From the NCBI RefSeq assembly GCF_001602525.1, contig NZ_LSYT01000007.1, forward strand, positions 62,001 to 126,000: a stretch of DNA of 64,000 bases, given 5' to 3'. The notes beneath the pieces were generated by a model. That model ran no database searches and was not told the origin of the DNA. It saw only the letters and a program-made list of their open reading frames with translations. Both the position numbers and the translations under genes were made by a program. Below are positions 45,054 through 53,618 of this stretch, in pieces. Source of the DNA: Flavobacterium chilense. GTDB taxonomy: Bacteria; Bacteroidota; Bacteroidia; Flavobacteriales; Flavobacteriaceae. Every line of letters starts with the position of its first letter. The first letter of the stretch is position 1.

Positions 45054-45269
45054 ATGGCAAAACAATCAGCAATAGAACAAGACGGATCAATCATTGAAGC
45101 ATTGTCAAATGCGATGTTCCGTGTAGAGTTAGAAAATGGACATATTGTAATTGCTCATATTTCTGGTAAAATGCGTATGCATTACATCAAGTTATTACCT
45201 GGTGATAAAGTGAAACTGGAAATGAGTCCTTACGATTTGTCAAAAGCAAGAATTACTTATCGATATTAA
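45054..45269 (+). CDS. infA: Translation initiation factor IF-1
   Basis: 71 residues, a single OB fold: AIEQDGSIIEALSNAMFRVE, then HISGKMRMHYIKLLPGD. IF-1 occupies the ribosomal A site during initiation. It begins 7 bases after secY and precedes rpmJ by 12. Confidence 0.97.
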   Translation: MAKQSAIEQDGSIIEALSNAMFRVELENGHIVIAHISGKMRMHYIKLLPGDKVKLEMSPYDLSKARITYRY

Positions 45270-45281
45270 AGGATATTCACT

Positions 45282-45398
45282 ATGAAAGTTAGAGCATCAG
45301 TAAAAAAGAGAAGTGCCGAGTGCATTATCGTGCGTAGAAAAGGGAGATTGTACGTAATAAACAAAAAGAATCCTAGATTTAAACAAAGACAAGGATAA
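45282..45398 (+). CDS. rpmJ: 50S ribosomal protein L36 (bL36), zinc ligands mostly lost
   Basis: 38 residues starting MKVRASVKKRSAECIIVRR and ending NPRFKQRQG. The family's usual zinc site is Cys11, Cys14, Cys27 and His33; here the corresponding residues are Ser11, Cys14, Asn27 and Phe33, so it is a zinc-independent form. It fills the gap between infA and rpsM, the normal place for rpmJ, with 2 bases before rpsM. bL36 binds 23S rRNA near the L7/L12 stalk base. Confidence 0.95.
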   Translation: MKVRASVKKRSAECIIVRRKGRLYVINKKNPRFKQRQG

Positions 45399-45400
45399 TT

Positions 45401-45775
45401 ATGGCAAGAATAGCAGGGGTAGATATCCCAAAAAATAAAAGAGGTGTTATAGCACTAACCTATATCTTTGGATTAGGAAGAAGTAGAGCTATTGAGATTT
45501 TAGAGAAAGCTCAAGTTAGCCAAGATAAAAAAGTTCAAGATTGGAATGATGACGAGATCGGAGCAATTCGTGATGCAGTTTCATTTTACAAAATTGAAGG
45601 AGAATTACGTTCTGAAGTTTCTTTGAACATCAAACGTTTAATGGATATTGGTTGTTACAGAGGTATCCGTCATAGATCTGGTCTTCCGTTAAGAGGACAA
45701 AGAACTAAAAACAACTCTAGAACAAGAAAAGGTAAAAGAAAAACTGTTGCTAACAAGAAAAAAGCAACTAAATAA
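45401..45775 (+). CDS. rpsM: 30S ribosomal protein S13 (uS13)
   Basis: 124 residues. A head protein that contacts tRNA and forms bridge B1 with uL5. Motifs ARIAGVDIPKNKRGVIAL and CYRGIRHRSGLPLRGQRTK are present, with a basic C-terminal tail. In E. coli its leader is the S4 target; here the gap before it is only 2 bases and unstructured. Confidence 0.98.
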   Translation: MARIAGVDIPKNKRGVIALTYIFGLGRSRAIEILEKAQVSQDKKVQDWNDDEIGAIRDAVSFYKIEGELRSEVSLNIKRLMDIGCYRGIRHRSGLPLRGQRTKNNSRTRKGKRKTVANKKKATK

Positions 45776-45783
45776 TAAGTAAT

Positions 45784-46167
45784 ATGGCTAAAGCAACTGC
45801 AAAAAAACGTAAAGTTATCGTTGAATCAACGGGTGAAGCTCATATTTCTGCCACTTTCAACAATATTATCATTTCTTTGACTAATAAGAAAGGTGAAGTT
45901 ATTTCTTGGTCTTCAGCTGGTAAAATGGGTTTCAGAGGTTCTAAAAAGAATACTCCGTACGCAGCTCAAATGGCAGCAGAAGATTGTAGTAAAGTAGCAC
46001 TTGAGGCAGGACTTAAAAAAGTAAAAGTTTATGTAAAAGGACCAGGGAACGGACGTGAGTCTGCTATCCGTTCTATTCATAACGGTGGAATTGAAGTTAC
46101 TGAAATTATCGATGTTACTCCAATGCCTCACAACGGATGTCGTCCTCCTAAAAGACGTAGAGTTTAA
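45784..46167 (+). CDS. rpsK: 30S ribosomal protein S11 (uS11)
   Basis: 127 residues. Platform protein at the mRNA exit and E site. Typical motifs GEAHISATFNNIIISLT and KVYVKGPGNGRESAIRS, ending PHNGCRPPKRRRV. It is followed by a 90-base structured gap before rpsD. Confidence 0.98.
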   Translation: MAKATAKKRKVIVESTGEAHISATFNNIIISLTNKKGEVISWSSAGKMGFRGSKKNTPYAAQMAAEDCSKVALEAGLKKVKVYVKGPGNGRESAIRSIHNGGIEVTEIIDVTPMPHNGCRPPKRRRV

Positions 46168-46192
46168 TACTCAAAAATTTATAGTATAACCT

Positions 46193-46244
46193 AGATTGAA
46201 AATAGATTATCGAAGGATATGACCTGAATTCATAATCTCAATCT
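46193..46244 (+). promoter_or_regulatory. Candidate autoregulatory leader hairpin of rpsD
   Basis: AGATTGA (46193-46199) pairs with TCAATCT (46238-46244), and GATTAT (46205-46210) with ATAATC (46232-46237). The right strand is continuous while the left has a 5-base AAATA bulge, giving a 13-bp helix with a 21-base terminal loop. It ends 13 bases before the rpsD ATG. S4 is a classical self-regulator in other phyla, so an S4-binding role is inferred. Confidence 0.5.
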
Positions 46245-46257
46245 TAAACAATTTAAA

Positions 46258-46863
46258 ATGGCAAGATATACTGGTCCTAGCACAAGAATCGCTCGTAAAT
46301 TTGGCGAGGCAATCTTCGGAGATGATAAATCTTTCGAAAAAAGAAATTACCCACCTGGTCAACACGGGATGGCTAAAAAAAGAGGAAAAAAATCTGAGTA
46401 TGCTGTTCAGTTAATGGAAAAGCAAAAAGCTAAATATTCTTATGGAATTTTAGAAAAACAATTCAGAAATTTATTCGAAAAAGCATCAGCAACTAAAGGA
46501 GTAACTGGTGAGGTTTTATTACAATTATGTGAAGCAAGATTAGATAATGTTGTTTTTAGAATGGGAATTGCTCCATCTAGAAGAGGTGCTCGTCAAATAG
46601 TATCTCACAGACACATTACTGTTAATGGTGAAGTTGTAAATATTCCTTCTTACCACCTTAAGCCTGGTGATAAAGTTGCAGTTCGTGAAAAATCTAAATC
46701 TTTAGAAGCTATCGAACGTTCTTTATCAAATTCAAGTCATGTTTATGAATGGATTACATGGAACAATGATCTTAAAGAAGGAACTTTTGTTTCTGTACCT
46801 GCAAGACTTCAAATTCCAGAAAACATTAAAGAACAATTAATCGTAGAGTTGTACAACAAATAA
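46258..46863 (+). CDS. rpsD: 30S ribosomal protein S4 (uS4)
   Basis: 201 residues. uS4 is a primary 16S binder and assembly initiator. The S4 RNA-binding domain (LDNVVFRMGIAPSRRGARQI, then HRHITVNGEVVNIPSY) lies at about 95-155. No zinc Cys cluster at the N-terminus. It is preceded by the hairpin at 46193, and rpoA follows after 21 bases. Confidence 0.98.
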   Translation: MARYTGPSTRIARKFGEAIFGDDKSFEKRNYPPGQHGMAKKRGKKSEYAVQLMEKQKAKYSYGILEKQFRNLFEKASATKGVTGEVLLQLCEARLDNVVFRMGIAPSRRGARQIVSHRHITVNGEVVNIPSYHLKPGDKVAVREKSKSLEAIERSLSNSSHVYEWITWNNDLKEGTFVSVPARLQIPENIKEQLIVELYNK

Positions 46864-46884
46864 TAATTGACTTAGTCGAAATTT

Positions 46885-47877
46885 ATGGCAATATTTAATT
46901 TTCAAAAGCCCGATAAAGTTATCATGATCGATTCAACCGATTTTGAAGGTAAATTTGAATTTAGACCTTTAGAACCTGGTTACGGATTGACAGTTGGTAA
47001 TGCACTTAGAAGAGTTTTGCTTTCAGCATTAGAAGGTTATGCAATTACATCTGTTCGTATCGAAGGTGTAGATCATGAGTTTTCTACTATTTCAGGTGTT
47101 GTTGAAGATGTTACCGAAATTATCCTTAATCTTAAACAAGTGCGTTTCAAGCGTCAGATTGAAGATATCGATAATGAAGCAGTTACAATTTCTGTTTCTG
47201 GTAAAGATCAGTTAACAGCAGGTGATTTTCAAAAATTTATTTCAGGTTTTCAAGTTTTGAATCCAGACCTTGTTATCTGTAATTTAGATTCTAAAATCAA
47301 ATTGAACTTCGATTTAACAATCGAAAAAGGTAGAGGATACGTTCCTGCTGAAGAGAACAAAAAACAGAATGCTGCAATTGGAACAATTTTTACAGATTCT
47401 ATTTTTACTCCGGTAAAAAATGTAAAATATGCAATTGAAAACTTCCGTGTAGAGCAAAAAACAGATTACGAAAAATTAGTTTTTGAAATTAAAACTGATG
47501 GTTCTATTAATCCAAAAGATGCTCTTACTGAGGCTGCTAAAGTTTTAATTCACCATTTCATGTTGTTTTCTGACGAAAGAATTACACTTGAGGCTGACGA
47601 AATTGCACAAACAGAATCGTATGATGAAGAGTCATTGCATATGAGACAATTGCTTAAAACTAAGCTTGTTGATATGGATTTATCTGTGAGAGCATTAAAT
47701 TGCTTGAAAGCGGCTGAAGTTGATACACTTGGTGATTTAGTATCGTTCAATAAAAATGACCTAATGAAATTCCGTAATTTTGGTAAAAAATCTTTAACTG
47801 AACTTGACGAACTTGTTGCAGTTAAAAATTTAACTTTCGGAATGGACTTAGCTAAATACAAATTAGATAAAGAATAA
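46885..47877 (+). CDS. rpoA: DNA-directed RNA polymerase subunit alpha
   Basis: 330 residues. The N-terminal domain holds the dimerisation segment FRPLEPGYGLTVGNALRRVL and GVVEDVTEIILNLKQ. The C-terminal domain (about 255-320: NCLKAAEVDTLGDLVSFNKN, RNFGKKSLTELDELV) binds UP elements and activators. Both domains are complete. It lies between rpsD and rplQ, the usual place in the alpha operon. Confidence 0.98.
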   Translation: MAIFNFQKPDKVIMIDSTDFEGKFEFRPLEPGYGLTVGNALRRVLLSALEGYAITSVRIEGVDHEFSTISGVVEDVTEIILNLKQVRFKRQIEDIDNEAVTISVSGKDQLTAGDFQKFISGFQVLNPDLVICNLDSKIKLNFDLTIEKGRGYVPAEENKKQNAAIGTIFTDSIFTPVKNVKYAIENFRVEQKTDYEKLVFEIKTDGSINPKDALTEAAKVLIHHFMLFSDERITLEADEIAQTESYDEESLHMRQLLKTKLVDMDLSVRALNCLKAAEVDTLGDLVSFNKNDLMKFRNFGKKSLTELDELVAVKNLTFGMDLAKYKLDKE

Positions 47878-47881
47878 TTTA

Positions 47882-47923
47882 CTTCATATTTTGCTCTCCA
47901 TAGTGGATTGTAGCAAGATGAAG
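47882..47923 (+). promoter_or_regulatory. Three-helix hairpin in the rpoA-rplQ gap
   Basis: Stacked helices: CTTCAT (47882-47887) with ATGAAG (47918-47923); TTGCT (47891-47895) with AGCAA (47912-47916); TCCA (47897-47900) with TGGA (47904-47907), capped by TAG. Small bulges separate them. It fills most of the 62-base gap. No T run, so a translation-level leader for L17 or an RNA processing site is more likely than a terminator. Confidence 0.5.
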
Positions 47924-47939
47924 ATAAAAAAAACACGTC

Positions 47940-48431
47940 ATGAGACACGGAAAAAAATTCAACCACTTAAGCAGACAGACTGGACATAGAAAAGCTATGT
48001 TGGCTAATATGGCTTGTTCTCTTATTGAGCACAAACGTATTAACACTACTGTTGCTAAGGCTAAAGCGCTTAAACAATTTGTTGAGCCTTTAATCACAAA
48101 ATCAAAAGAAGATACTACTCACAATCGTCGTATCGTGTTTGCTTACTTACGTAGTAAATATGCTGTAACTGACTTGTTCAGAGATGTAGCTGCTAAAGTT
48201 GGTGACCGTCCAGGTGGATACACTCGTATCATTAAAGTTGGAAATCGTTTGGGAGATAATGCTGATATGGCAATGATCGAACTTGTAGATTTCAATGAAC
48301 TTTACAATGGAGGTAAAAAAGAAGTTAAAAAAGCAAAAAGCCGTCGTGGTGGTAAAGCAAAAAAAGCTGAGGAGACTGCTCCTGAAGCTCCGGCTGCTGA
48401 ATCAGAATCGACTACTGAAGCTTCTGAATAA
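47940..48431 (+). CDS. rplQ: 50S ribosomal protein L17 (bL17) with extended C-terminal tail
   Basis: 163 residues. The bL17 core (about 1-118) starts MRHGKKFNHLSRQTGHRKAM and includes KRINTTVAKAKALKQFVEPL. After it comes a basic stretch (KKEVKKAKSRRGGKAKK) and then a Glu/Ala/Ser/Pro-rich acidic end. E. coli L17 stops at 127, so the tail is an addition of a kind seen in this phylum. It is the last gene of the ribosomal cluster, with a terminator 29 bases later. Confidence 0.97.
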   Translation: MRHGKKFNHLSRQTGHRKAMLANMACSLIEHKRINTTVAKAKALKQFVEPLITKSKEDTTHNRRIVFAYLRSKYAVTDLFRDVAAKVGDRPGGYTRIIKVGNRLGDNADMAMIELVDFNELYNGGKKEVKKAKSRRGGKAKKAEETAPEAPAAESESTTEASE

Positions 48432-48459
48432 TTATGAAAGTAATGATTCTATAGAAATC

Positions 48460-48495
48460 AAGGATAAACTAATTTTTAGTTTATCCTTTTTTTTT
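48460..48495 (+). terminator. Terminator of the ribosomal protein cluster
   Basis: AAGGATAAACTA (48460-48471) pairs with TAGTTTATCCTT (48477-48488) over a 5-base loop, followed by a long T run. It closes the operon behind rplQ. Confidence 0.93.
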
Positions 48496-48573
48496 GATTT
48501 TTTTAAAAGTAGTAGATTTTAACTTTTTTGAATGTTCTGGTTTTATTTTTGGCTATGAAATTTTTAAAAAATC

Positions 48574-48604
48574 TTGGAAGCACTCTTTTAAAGAAGTAAA
48601 TTTG
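48574..48604 (+). promoter_or_regulatory. Promoter of carA
   Basis: TTG at 48574-48576, 20 bases, TAAATTTG at 48597-48604, a full Bacteroidota consensus match. The start near 48610 leaves a leader of about 65 bases. Confidence 0.75.
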
Positions 48605-48674
48605 CAAAATATCTAATTACAAATAAAACAAGTTTAGCTGGTTTTATAATACGGTTAACAATACAAATTAAATA

Positions 48675-49793
48675 ATGAAATACACAACACGACAAAGCGC
48701 CATTTTATTACTAAGTGATGGGACTATTTTTCATGGTAAATCTATCGGAATCAGTGGTAAAACTTTTGGTGAAGTTTGTTTTAATACAGGAATGACCGGT
48801 TATCAGGAAATTTTTACAGATCCTTCTTATTTTGGACAAATCATGGTTGCTACCAATGCGCATATTGGTAATTATGGTGTAAATGATTTAGAGATTGAAT
48901 CTGATAGCATCAAGATTGCTGGTTTGGTTTGTAAAAATTTTAGTTTTAATTTCTCAAGAGAAGGTGCTTCAGGAAGTTTAGAAGATTATTTTGCTAAGCA
49001 AAATTTAGTATGCATTTCTGATGTAGATACAAGAGCTTTGGTTAGTTATATTCGTGATAATGGAGCAATGAATGCTGTAATTTGTACGGATGGAACTTCG
49101 ATTGAGGACTTGAAGAAAGAATTGGCTAATGTGCCAAATATGGAAGGTTTAGAGTTAGCATCGAAAGTATCAACTACTGAACCTTATTTTTTTGGTGATG
49201 AAACTGCTACTTATAAAGTTTCGGCTCTGGATCTTGGAATAAAGAAGAATATTTTGAGAAACCTGGCAAAGAGAGATTGTTATATTAAAGTGTTTCCATA
49301 CAATTCCTCATACGAAGATTTAGCATCATTCAATCCAGATGGATATTTCTTATCAAATGGACCTGGTGATCCTGATCCGCTTTTTGGAGCAATTGAAGTA
49401 GCGAAGAATATTCTTGCGGATGATAAGCCTTTATTTGGAATCTGTTTAGGACACCAGGTAATTGCTTTAGCAAATGGAGTTCAGACATATAAAATGTTTA
49501 ACGGGCACAGAGGAATTAATCATCCTGTAAAAAATGTTATTACTGGTAAAGGAGAAATAACATCTCAAAATCATGGTTTTGCTGTAAATAAAGAACAATT
49601 GGACAATCATCCTGATCTGGAAATTACACATTTGCATTTGAATGACGGAACTGTTGCTGGTATGCGAATGAAAAACAAGAATTGTTTTTCTGTACAATAT
49701 CACCCGGAAGCGAGTCCTGGTCCGCATGATTCATCTTATTTGTTTGATCAGTTTGTGGCAAATATCAAAGAAGCTACCGCTAAAACGATGTAG
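48675..49793 (+). CDS. carA: Carbamoyl-phosphate synthase small (glutaminase) subunit
   Basis: 372 residues. It frees ammonia from glutamine and passes it to CarB for carbamoyl phosphate, the precursor of arginine and pyrimidines. The class I amidotransferase site has the nucleophile Cys257 in FGICLGHQV and the His-Glu pair in QYHPEASPGPHDS. The N-terminal CPSase domain begins AILLLSDGTIFHGKSIG. The large subunit gene carB is not next to it; eno follows 102 bases later. Confidence 0.97.
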   Translation: MKYTTRQSAILLLSDGTIFHGKSIGISGKTFGEVCFNTGMTGYQEIFTDPSYFGQIMVATNAHIGNYGVNDLEIESDSIKIAGLVCKNFSFNFSREGASGSLEDYFAKQNLVCISDVDTRALVSYIRDNGAMNAVICTDGTSIEDLKKELANVPNMEGLELASKVSTTEPYFFGDETATYKVSALDLGIKKNILRNLAKRDCYIKVFPYNSSYEDLASFNPDGYFLSNGPGDPDPLFGAIEVAKNILADDKPLFGICLGHQVIALANGVQTYKMFNGHRGINHPVKNVITGKGEITSQNHGFAVNKEQLDNHPDLEITHLHLNDGTVAGMRMKNKNCFSVQYHPEASPGPHDSSYLFDQFVANIKEATAKTM

Positions 49794-49895
49794 TTAATAA
49801 ATAAAGGTGTTTAATGTTTAAAATACGTTTTAAGTATTAAATATTTTTCTAATTTCGAAAAAAAATATATAATTTATTAATAAAAAACAAAAATA

Positions 49896-51188
49896 ATGAG
49901 TATTATAATTAAAGTTCACGCAAGACAAATTCTTGATTCTAGAGGTAATCCTACTATTGAAGTTGATGTAGTAACTGAAAATGGAGTTTTAGGTAGAGCT
50001 GCTGTTCCGTCTGGAGCATCAACTGGAGAGCACGAAGCTGTTGAATTACGTGATGGAGGTAAAGCTTATCTTGGAAAAGGAGTTTTGAACGCAGTGAATA
50101 ATGTAAATACTGTTATTGCTGAAGAACTAGTTGGAACTTCTGTTTTTGAACAAAATACTATTGATCAATTAATGATCGATTTAGATGGAACTCCAAATAA
50201 ATCTAAATTAGGAGCTAATGCTATTTTAGGAGTTTCTTTGGCTGCTGCAAAAGCTGCTGCAAACGAACTTGGATTGCCTTTGTACAGATATGTAGGTGGA
50301 GTTTCTGCTAATACGCTACCTGTGCCAATGATGAATATCATCAACGGTGGTTCTCACTCTGATGCGCCTATTGCATTCCAGGAATTTATGATTTTCCCTG
50401 TAAAAGCAACTTCTTTTACACATGCTATGCAAATGGGAACTGAAATCTTTCACAGCCTGAAAAAAGTTTTACATGACAGAGGCTTAAGTACTGCTGTAGG
50501 TGATGAAGGAGGCTTTGCTCCAAATTTAGCCGGAGGTACGGAAGATGCTTTGGATACTATCAAACTTGCGGTTGAAAAAGCAGGATATACTTTCGGTGAC
50601 GAAATTATGATCGCTCTTGACTGTGCTGCTTCAGAATTTTATGTAAACGGTAAATACGATTATACTAAATTTGAAGGTGAAACTGGAAAAATCAGAACAT
50701 CTGAAGAGCAAGCTGATTATTTAGCTGAACTTGCTGCTAAATATCCAATTATTTCTATCGAAGATGGTATGTATGAAGATGATTGGGATGGATGGAAATA
50801 TTTGACTGATAAAATTGGTAATAAAGTGCAATTAGTAGGAGATGATTTATTCGTTACGAATGTTGCTCGTTTATCTACTGGAATTGAAAAAGGAATTGCT
50901 AATTCAATTTTAGTAAAAGTAAATCAAATTGGTACCTTAACAGAAACTATTGCAGCTGTAAATATGGCTAAAAATGCTGGGTATACTTCAGTTATGTCTC
51001 ACCGTTCCGGAGAAACAGAAGATAATACAATTGCAGACTTAGCCGTTGCTTTAAACTGTGGACAAATTAAAACAGGTTCTGCTTCACGTTCTGATCGTAT
51101 GGCAAAATACAATCAGTTATTAAGAATTGAAGAAGAGTTAGGAAGTACTGCTTATTTCCCAGGATTAAACGCTTTCAAAATAAAATAA
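49896..51188 (+). CDS. eno: Enolase
   Basis: 430 residues. It interconverts 2-phosphoglycerate and phosphoenolpyruvate in glycolysis. Hallmarks: the N-terminal ARQILDSRGNPTIEVDV, the flexible loop PSGASTGEHEA, the metal ligands in ALDCAASEF, SIEDGMYEDDW and LVGDDLFVTN, and SHRSGETEDN near the end. Standard length. A terminator follows at 51213. Confidence 0.98.
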   Translation: MSIIIKVHARQILDSRGNPTIEVDVVTENGVLGRAAVPSGASTGEHEAVELRDGGKAYLGKGVLNAVNNVNTVIAEELVGTSVFEQNTIDQLMIDLDGTPNKSKLGANAILGVSLAAAKAAANELGLPLYRYVGGVSANTLPVPMMNIINGGSHSDAPIAFQEFMIFPVKATSFTHAMQMGTEIFHSLKKVLHDRGLSTAVGDEGGFAPNLAGGTEDALDTIKLAVEKAGYTFGDEIMIALDCAASEFYVNGKYDYTKFEGETGKIRTSEEQADYLAELAAKYPIISIEDGMYEDDWDGWKYLTDKIGNKVQLVGDDLFVTNVARLSTGIEKGIANSILVKVNQIGTLTETIAAVNMAKNAGYTSVMSHRSGETEDNTIADLAVALNCGQIKTGSASRSDRMAKYNQLLRIEEELGSTAYFPGLNAFKIK

Positions 51189-51212
51189 TTGTAAGAGTTA
51201 TATATCGATTTT

Positions 51213-51244
51213 AAACCATTCGTTTTTGCGAATGGTTTTTTTTT
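51213..51244 (+). terminator. Terminator of eno
   Basis: AAACCATTCG (51213-51222) pairs with CGAATGGTTT (51229-51238) over a 6-base loop, then a T run to 51244. Confidence 0.92.
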
Positions 51245-51298
51245 GGAGTTTTAACAAATTCATAGCAGGATTCTTTTTTTAATTAGTCTTAAATTCCT

Positions 51299-51306
51299 TA
51301 GATTTG
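51299..51306 (+). promoter_or_regulatory. Candidate -7 element of gltA
   Basis: TAGATTTG fits TAnnTTTG 37 bases before the gltA ATG. The -33 position is T-rich but lacks TTG, so it is only a partial match. Confidence 0.35.
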
Positions 51307-51343
51307 ATAAATTATTATTTTAAAGAATTATTTCCGATATATT

Positions 51344-52621
51344 ATGTCAAAAATAGCTACATTAGAAGTAGATGGTCAAAAAATTGAACTTCCGGTTATT
51401 ACGGGAAGCGAAAATGAATCAGCTATCGATATTAACAAATTACGTGATTTAACAGGTATTATTACTTTAGACCCGGGTTATAAAAATTCTGGTTCTTGTA
51501 AGAGTGAAATCACTTTCTTAGACGGAGAATTAGGTATTTTGCGTTACAGAGGATATTCAATCGAAGATTTGGCTGAAAAAGCTAATTTTTTAGAAGTATC
51601 TTATCTTTTAATTTTTGGAGAACTACCAACAGCCCAAGAATTAGAGCAATTTGAAAATGGTATTAAAAAACATACTTTGGTAAACGAAGAAATGAAAAAT
51701 ATCATTGATGGTTTTCCAAAAACAGCTCATCCAATGGGTGTTTTATCTGCTTTAACAAGTGCTTTAACAGCATTCAATCCAAAAGCAGTAAATGTTGAGA
51801 ATGAAAAAGAAATGTACGAAGCCATTTGTAAAACAATGGGTAAATTTCTTGTAATTGCAACATGGACTTATAGAAAAACTATGGGATATCCATTAAATTA
51901 CTATGATAATACAACTGGTTATGTAGATAATTTTATGCAGTTAATGTTTAAATTACCTACAGGACCTTATGCTGCAAATCCTGTTGTTATTGATGCATTA
52001 GATAAATTATTTATTCTTCATGCTGATCATGAGCAAAATTGTTCTACTTCAACAGTGAGAATGGTAGGTTCGTCTCATGCAGGTTTATTTGCTTCTATTT
52101 CTGCGGGAGTTTCTGCACTTTGGGGACCTCTTCATGGAGGTGCAAATCAGGCTGTACTTGAAATGCTGGAAGAAATTAATAAAGATGGAGGAGATACTGA
52201 TAAATTTTTAGCAAAAGCAAAAGATAAAAATGATCCTTTCCGTTTAATGGGATTTGGTCATAGAGTTTACAAAAACTTTGATCCAAGAGCCAGAATCATT
52301 AAAAAAGCAGCTAAAGAAGTATTGGATACTTTAGGTGTTGAAGATCCTATTTTAGAAATTGCTAAGAAATTAGAATCTGCTGCTTTAGAAGATGATTACT
52401 TTAAATCAAGAAACTTATATCCAAATGTAGATTTCTATTCTGGAATTATATACAGAGCGTTAGGAATTCCTACAGATATGTTTACGGTAATGTTTGCTAT
52501 TGGAAGATTACCAGGCTGGATCGCACAATGGAAAGAAATGCGTGAAAATAAAGAACCAATTGGCAGACCAAGACAAATTTATACTGGACATCCGTTGAGA
52601 GACTTTAAGTCGAATAAATAA
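51344..52621 (+). CDS. gltA: Citrate synthase (type II)
   Basis: 425 residues. It condenses acetyl-CoA with oxaloacetate to start the TCA cycle. The GltA-type N-terminal beta region (TLEVDGQKIELPVITGSENE) marks the hexameric, NADH-sensitive class. Active-site parts are HADHEQNCSTSTVRMVGSSH, LWGPLHGGANQAV and MGFGHRVYKNFDPRA. It stands alone with its own terminator. Confidence 0.97.
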   Translation: MSKIATLEVDGQKIELPVITGSENESAIDINKLRDLTGIITLDPGYKNSGSCKSEITFLDGELGILRYRGYSIEDLAEKANFLEVSYLLIFGELPTAQELEQFENGIKKHTLVNEEMKNIIDGFPKTAHPMGVLSALTSALTAFNPKAVNVENEKEMYEAICKTMGKFLVIATWTYRKTMGYPLNYYDNTTGYVDNFMQLMFKLPTGPYAANPVVIDALDKLFILHADHEQNCSTSTVRMVGSSHAGLFASISAGVSALWGPLHGGANQAVLEMLEEINKDGGDTDKFLAKAKDKNDPFRLMGFGHRVYKNFDPRARIIKKAAKEVLDTLGVEDPILEIAKKLESAALEDDYFKSRNLYPNVDFYSGIIYRALGIPTDMFTVMFAIGRLPGWIAQWKEMRENKEPIGRPRQIYTGHPLRDFKSNK

Positions 52622-52630
52622 AAATATTTT

Positions 52631-52660
52631 AAAGCTTCACTTAACTGTGAAGCTTTTTTT
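52631..52660 (+). terminator. Terminator of gltA
   Basis: AAAGCTTCAC (52631-52640) pairs with GTGAAGCTTT (52647-52656) over a 6-base loop, followed by a T run. Confidence 0.92.
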
Positions 52661-52686
52661 ATCTTTGGTCAAAATATAATAAAGTT

Positions 52687-53601
52687 ATGTTGCAATTAAA
52701 TATAAAGAACGAAACGTCAAGATTACGTGCTGTAGTTTTGGGTTCCGCTGTTCATAATGGGCCAACTCCATCTTTAGATGAAGCCTACGATCCTAAATCA
52801 TTGGAACATATAAAAGCAGGGACATATCCTTTAGAAAAAGATATGATTGTAGAAATGGATGCTTTTAATGCTGTTTTTCAAAAATACGATGTAAAAGTTT
52901 ATCGTCCGGAAATGATTGAAAATTACAATCAGATTTTTGCAAGAGATATTGGTTTTGTGATAGATGACACTTTTGTAAAATCAAATATCTTACCTGACAG
53001 AGAACGAGAATTAGATGCGATTCAATATGTAATCGATCAAATGGATCCGTTAAAAGTAGTTCGTCCACCTGAGGAAGTTCATATCGAAGGTGGTGATGTT
53101 ATGCTTTGGAATGATCATATTTTCATTGGTACGTACAAGGGAAGCGATTATAAAGATTACATCACAGCAAGAACTAACATGCAGGGGGTAAACTATATAA
53201 AAGGATTATTCCCAAATAAAATTGTAAAAGAGTTTGATTTAGTTAAATCTAAATTAGAAGCCCGTGATAATGCTTTGCATTTGGATTGCTGTTTTCAGCC
53301 TGTTGGAAAAAACAAAGGGATTATCTATAAAAGAGGTTTTCGTGAAGAAGCAGATTATTTGTATTTAGTGAATCTTTTCGGAAAAGAAAATTTATTTCAT
53401 ATTGAAAGAGATGAAATGTACAATATGTTTTCGAATGTATTCTCAATAGATGAAAATGTTGTGGTTTCGGAAAAAAACTTTACCCGATTGAATAACTGGC
53501 TTCGTGCAAACGGATTTACCGTAGAAGAAATTCCGTATGCAGAAATTGCAAAACAAGAAGGCTTGTTGAGATGCTCAACTTTGCCATTAATTAGAGATTA
53601 A
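52687..53601 (+). CDS. Guanidino-group hydrolase (DDAH/arginine deiminase superfamily)
   Basis: 304 residues. The five-bladed propeller family signatures are present: ARDIGFVIDD, HIEGGDVMLW, the HLDC motif in NALHLDCCF, and a C-terminal nucleophile Cys296 in LLRCSTLPLIRD. These enzymes hydrolyse arginine-like guanidines through a thiouronium intermediate to citrulline or related products. Whether the substrate is arginine, methylarginine or another guanidine cannot be told. It is the first of two neighbouring members of the superfamily, 92 bases upstream of ctlX. Confidence 0.82.
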   Translation: MLQLNIKNETSRLRAVVLGSAVHNGPTPSLDEAYDPKSLEHIKAGTYPLEKDMIVEMDAFNAVFQKYDVKVYRPEMIENYNQIFARDIGFVIDDTFVKSNILPDRERELDAIQYVIDQMDPLKVVRPPEEVHIEGGDVMLWNDHIFIGTYKGSDYKDYITARTNMQGVNYIKGLFPNKIVKEFDLVKSKLEARDNALHLDCCFQPVGKNKGIIYKRGFREEADYLYLVNLFGKENLFHIERDEMYNMFSNVFSIDENVVVSEKNFTRLNNWLRANGFTVEEIPYAEIAKQEGLLRCSTLPLIRD

Positions 53602-53618
53602 GAAAAATGTTTTTGAGT

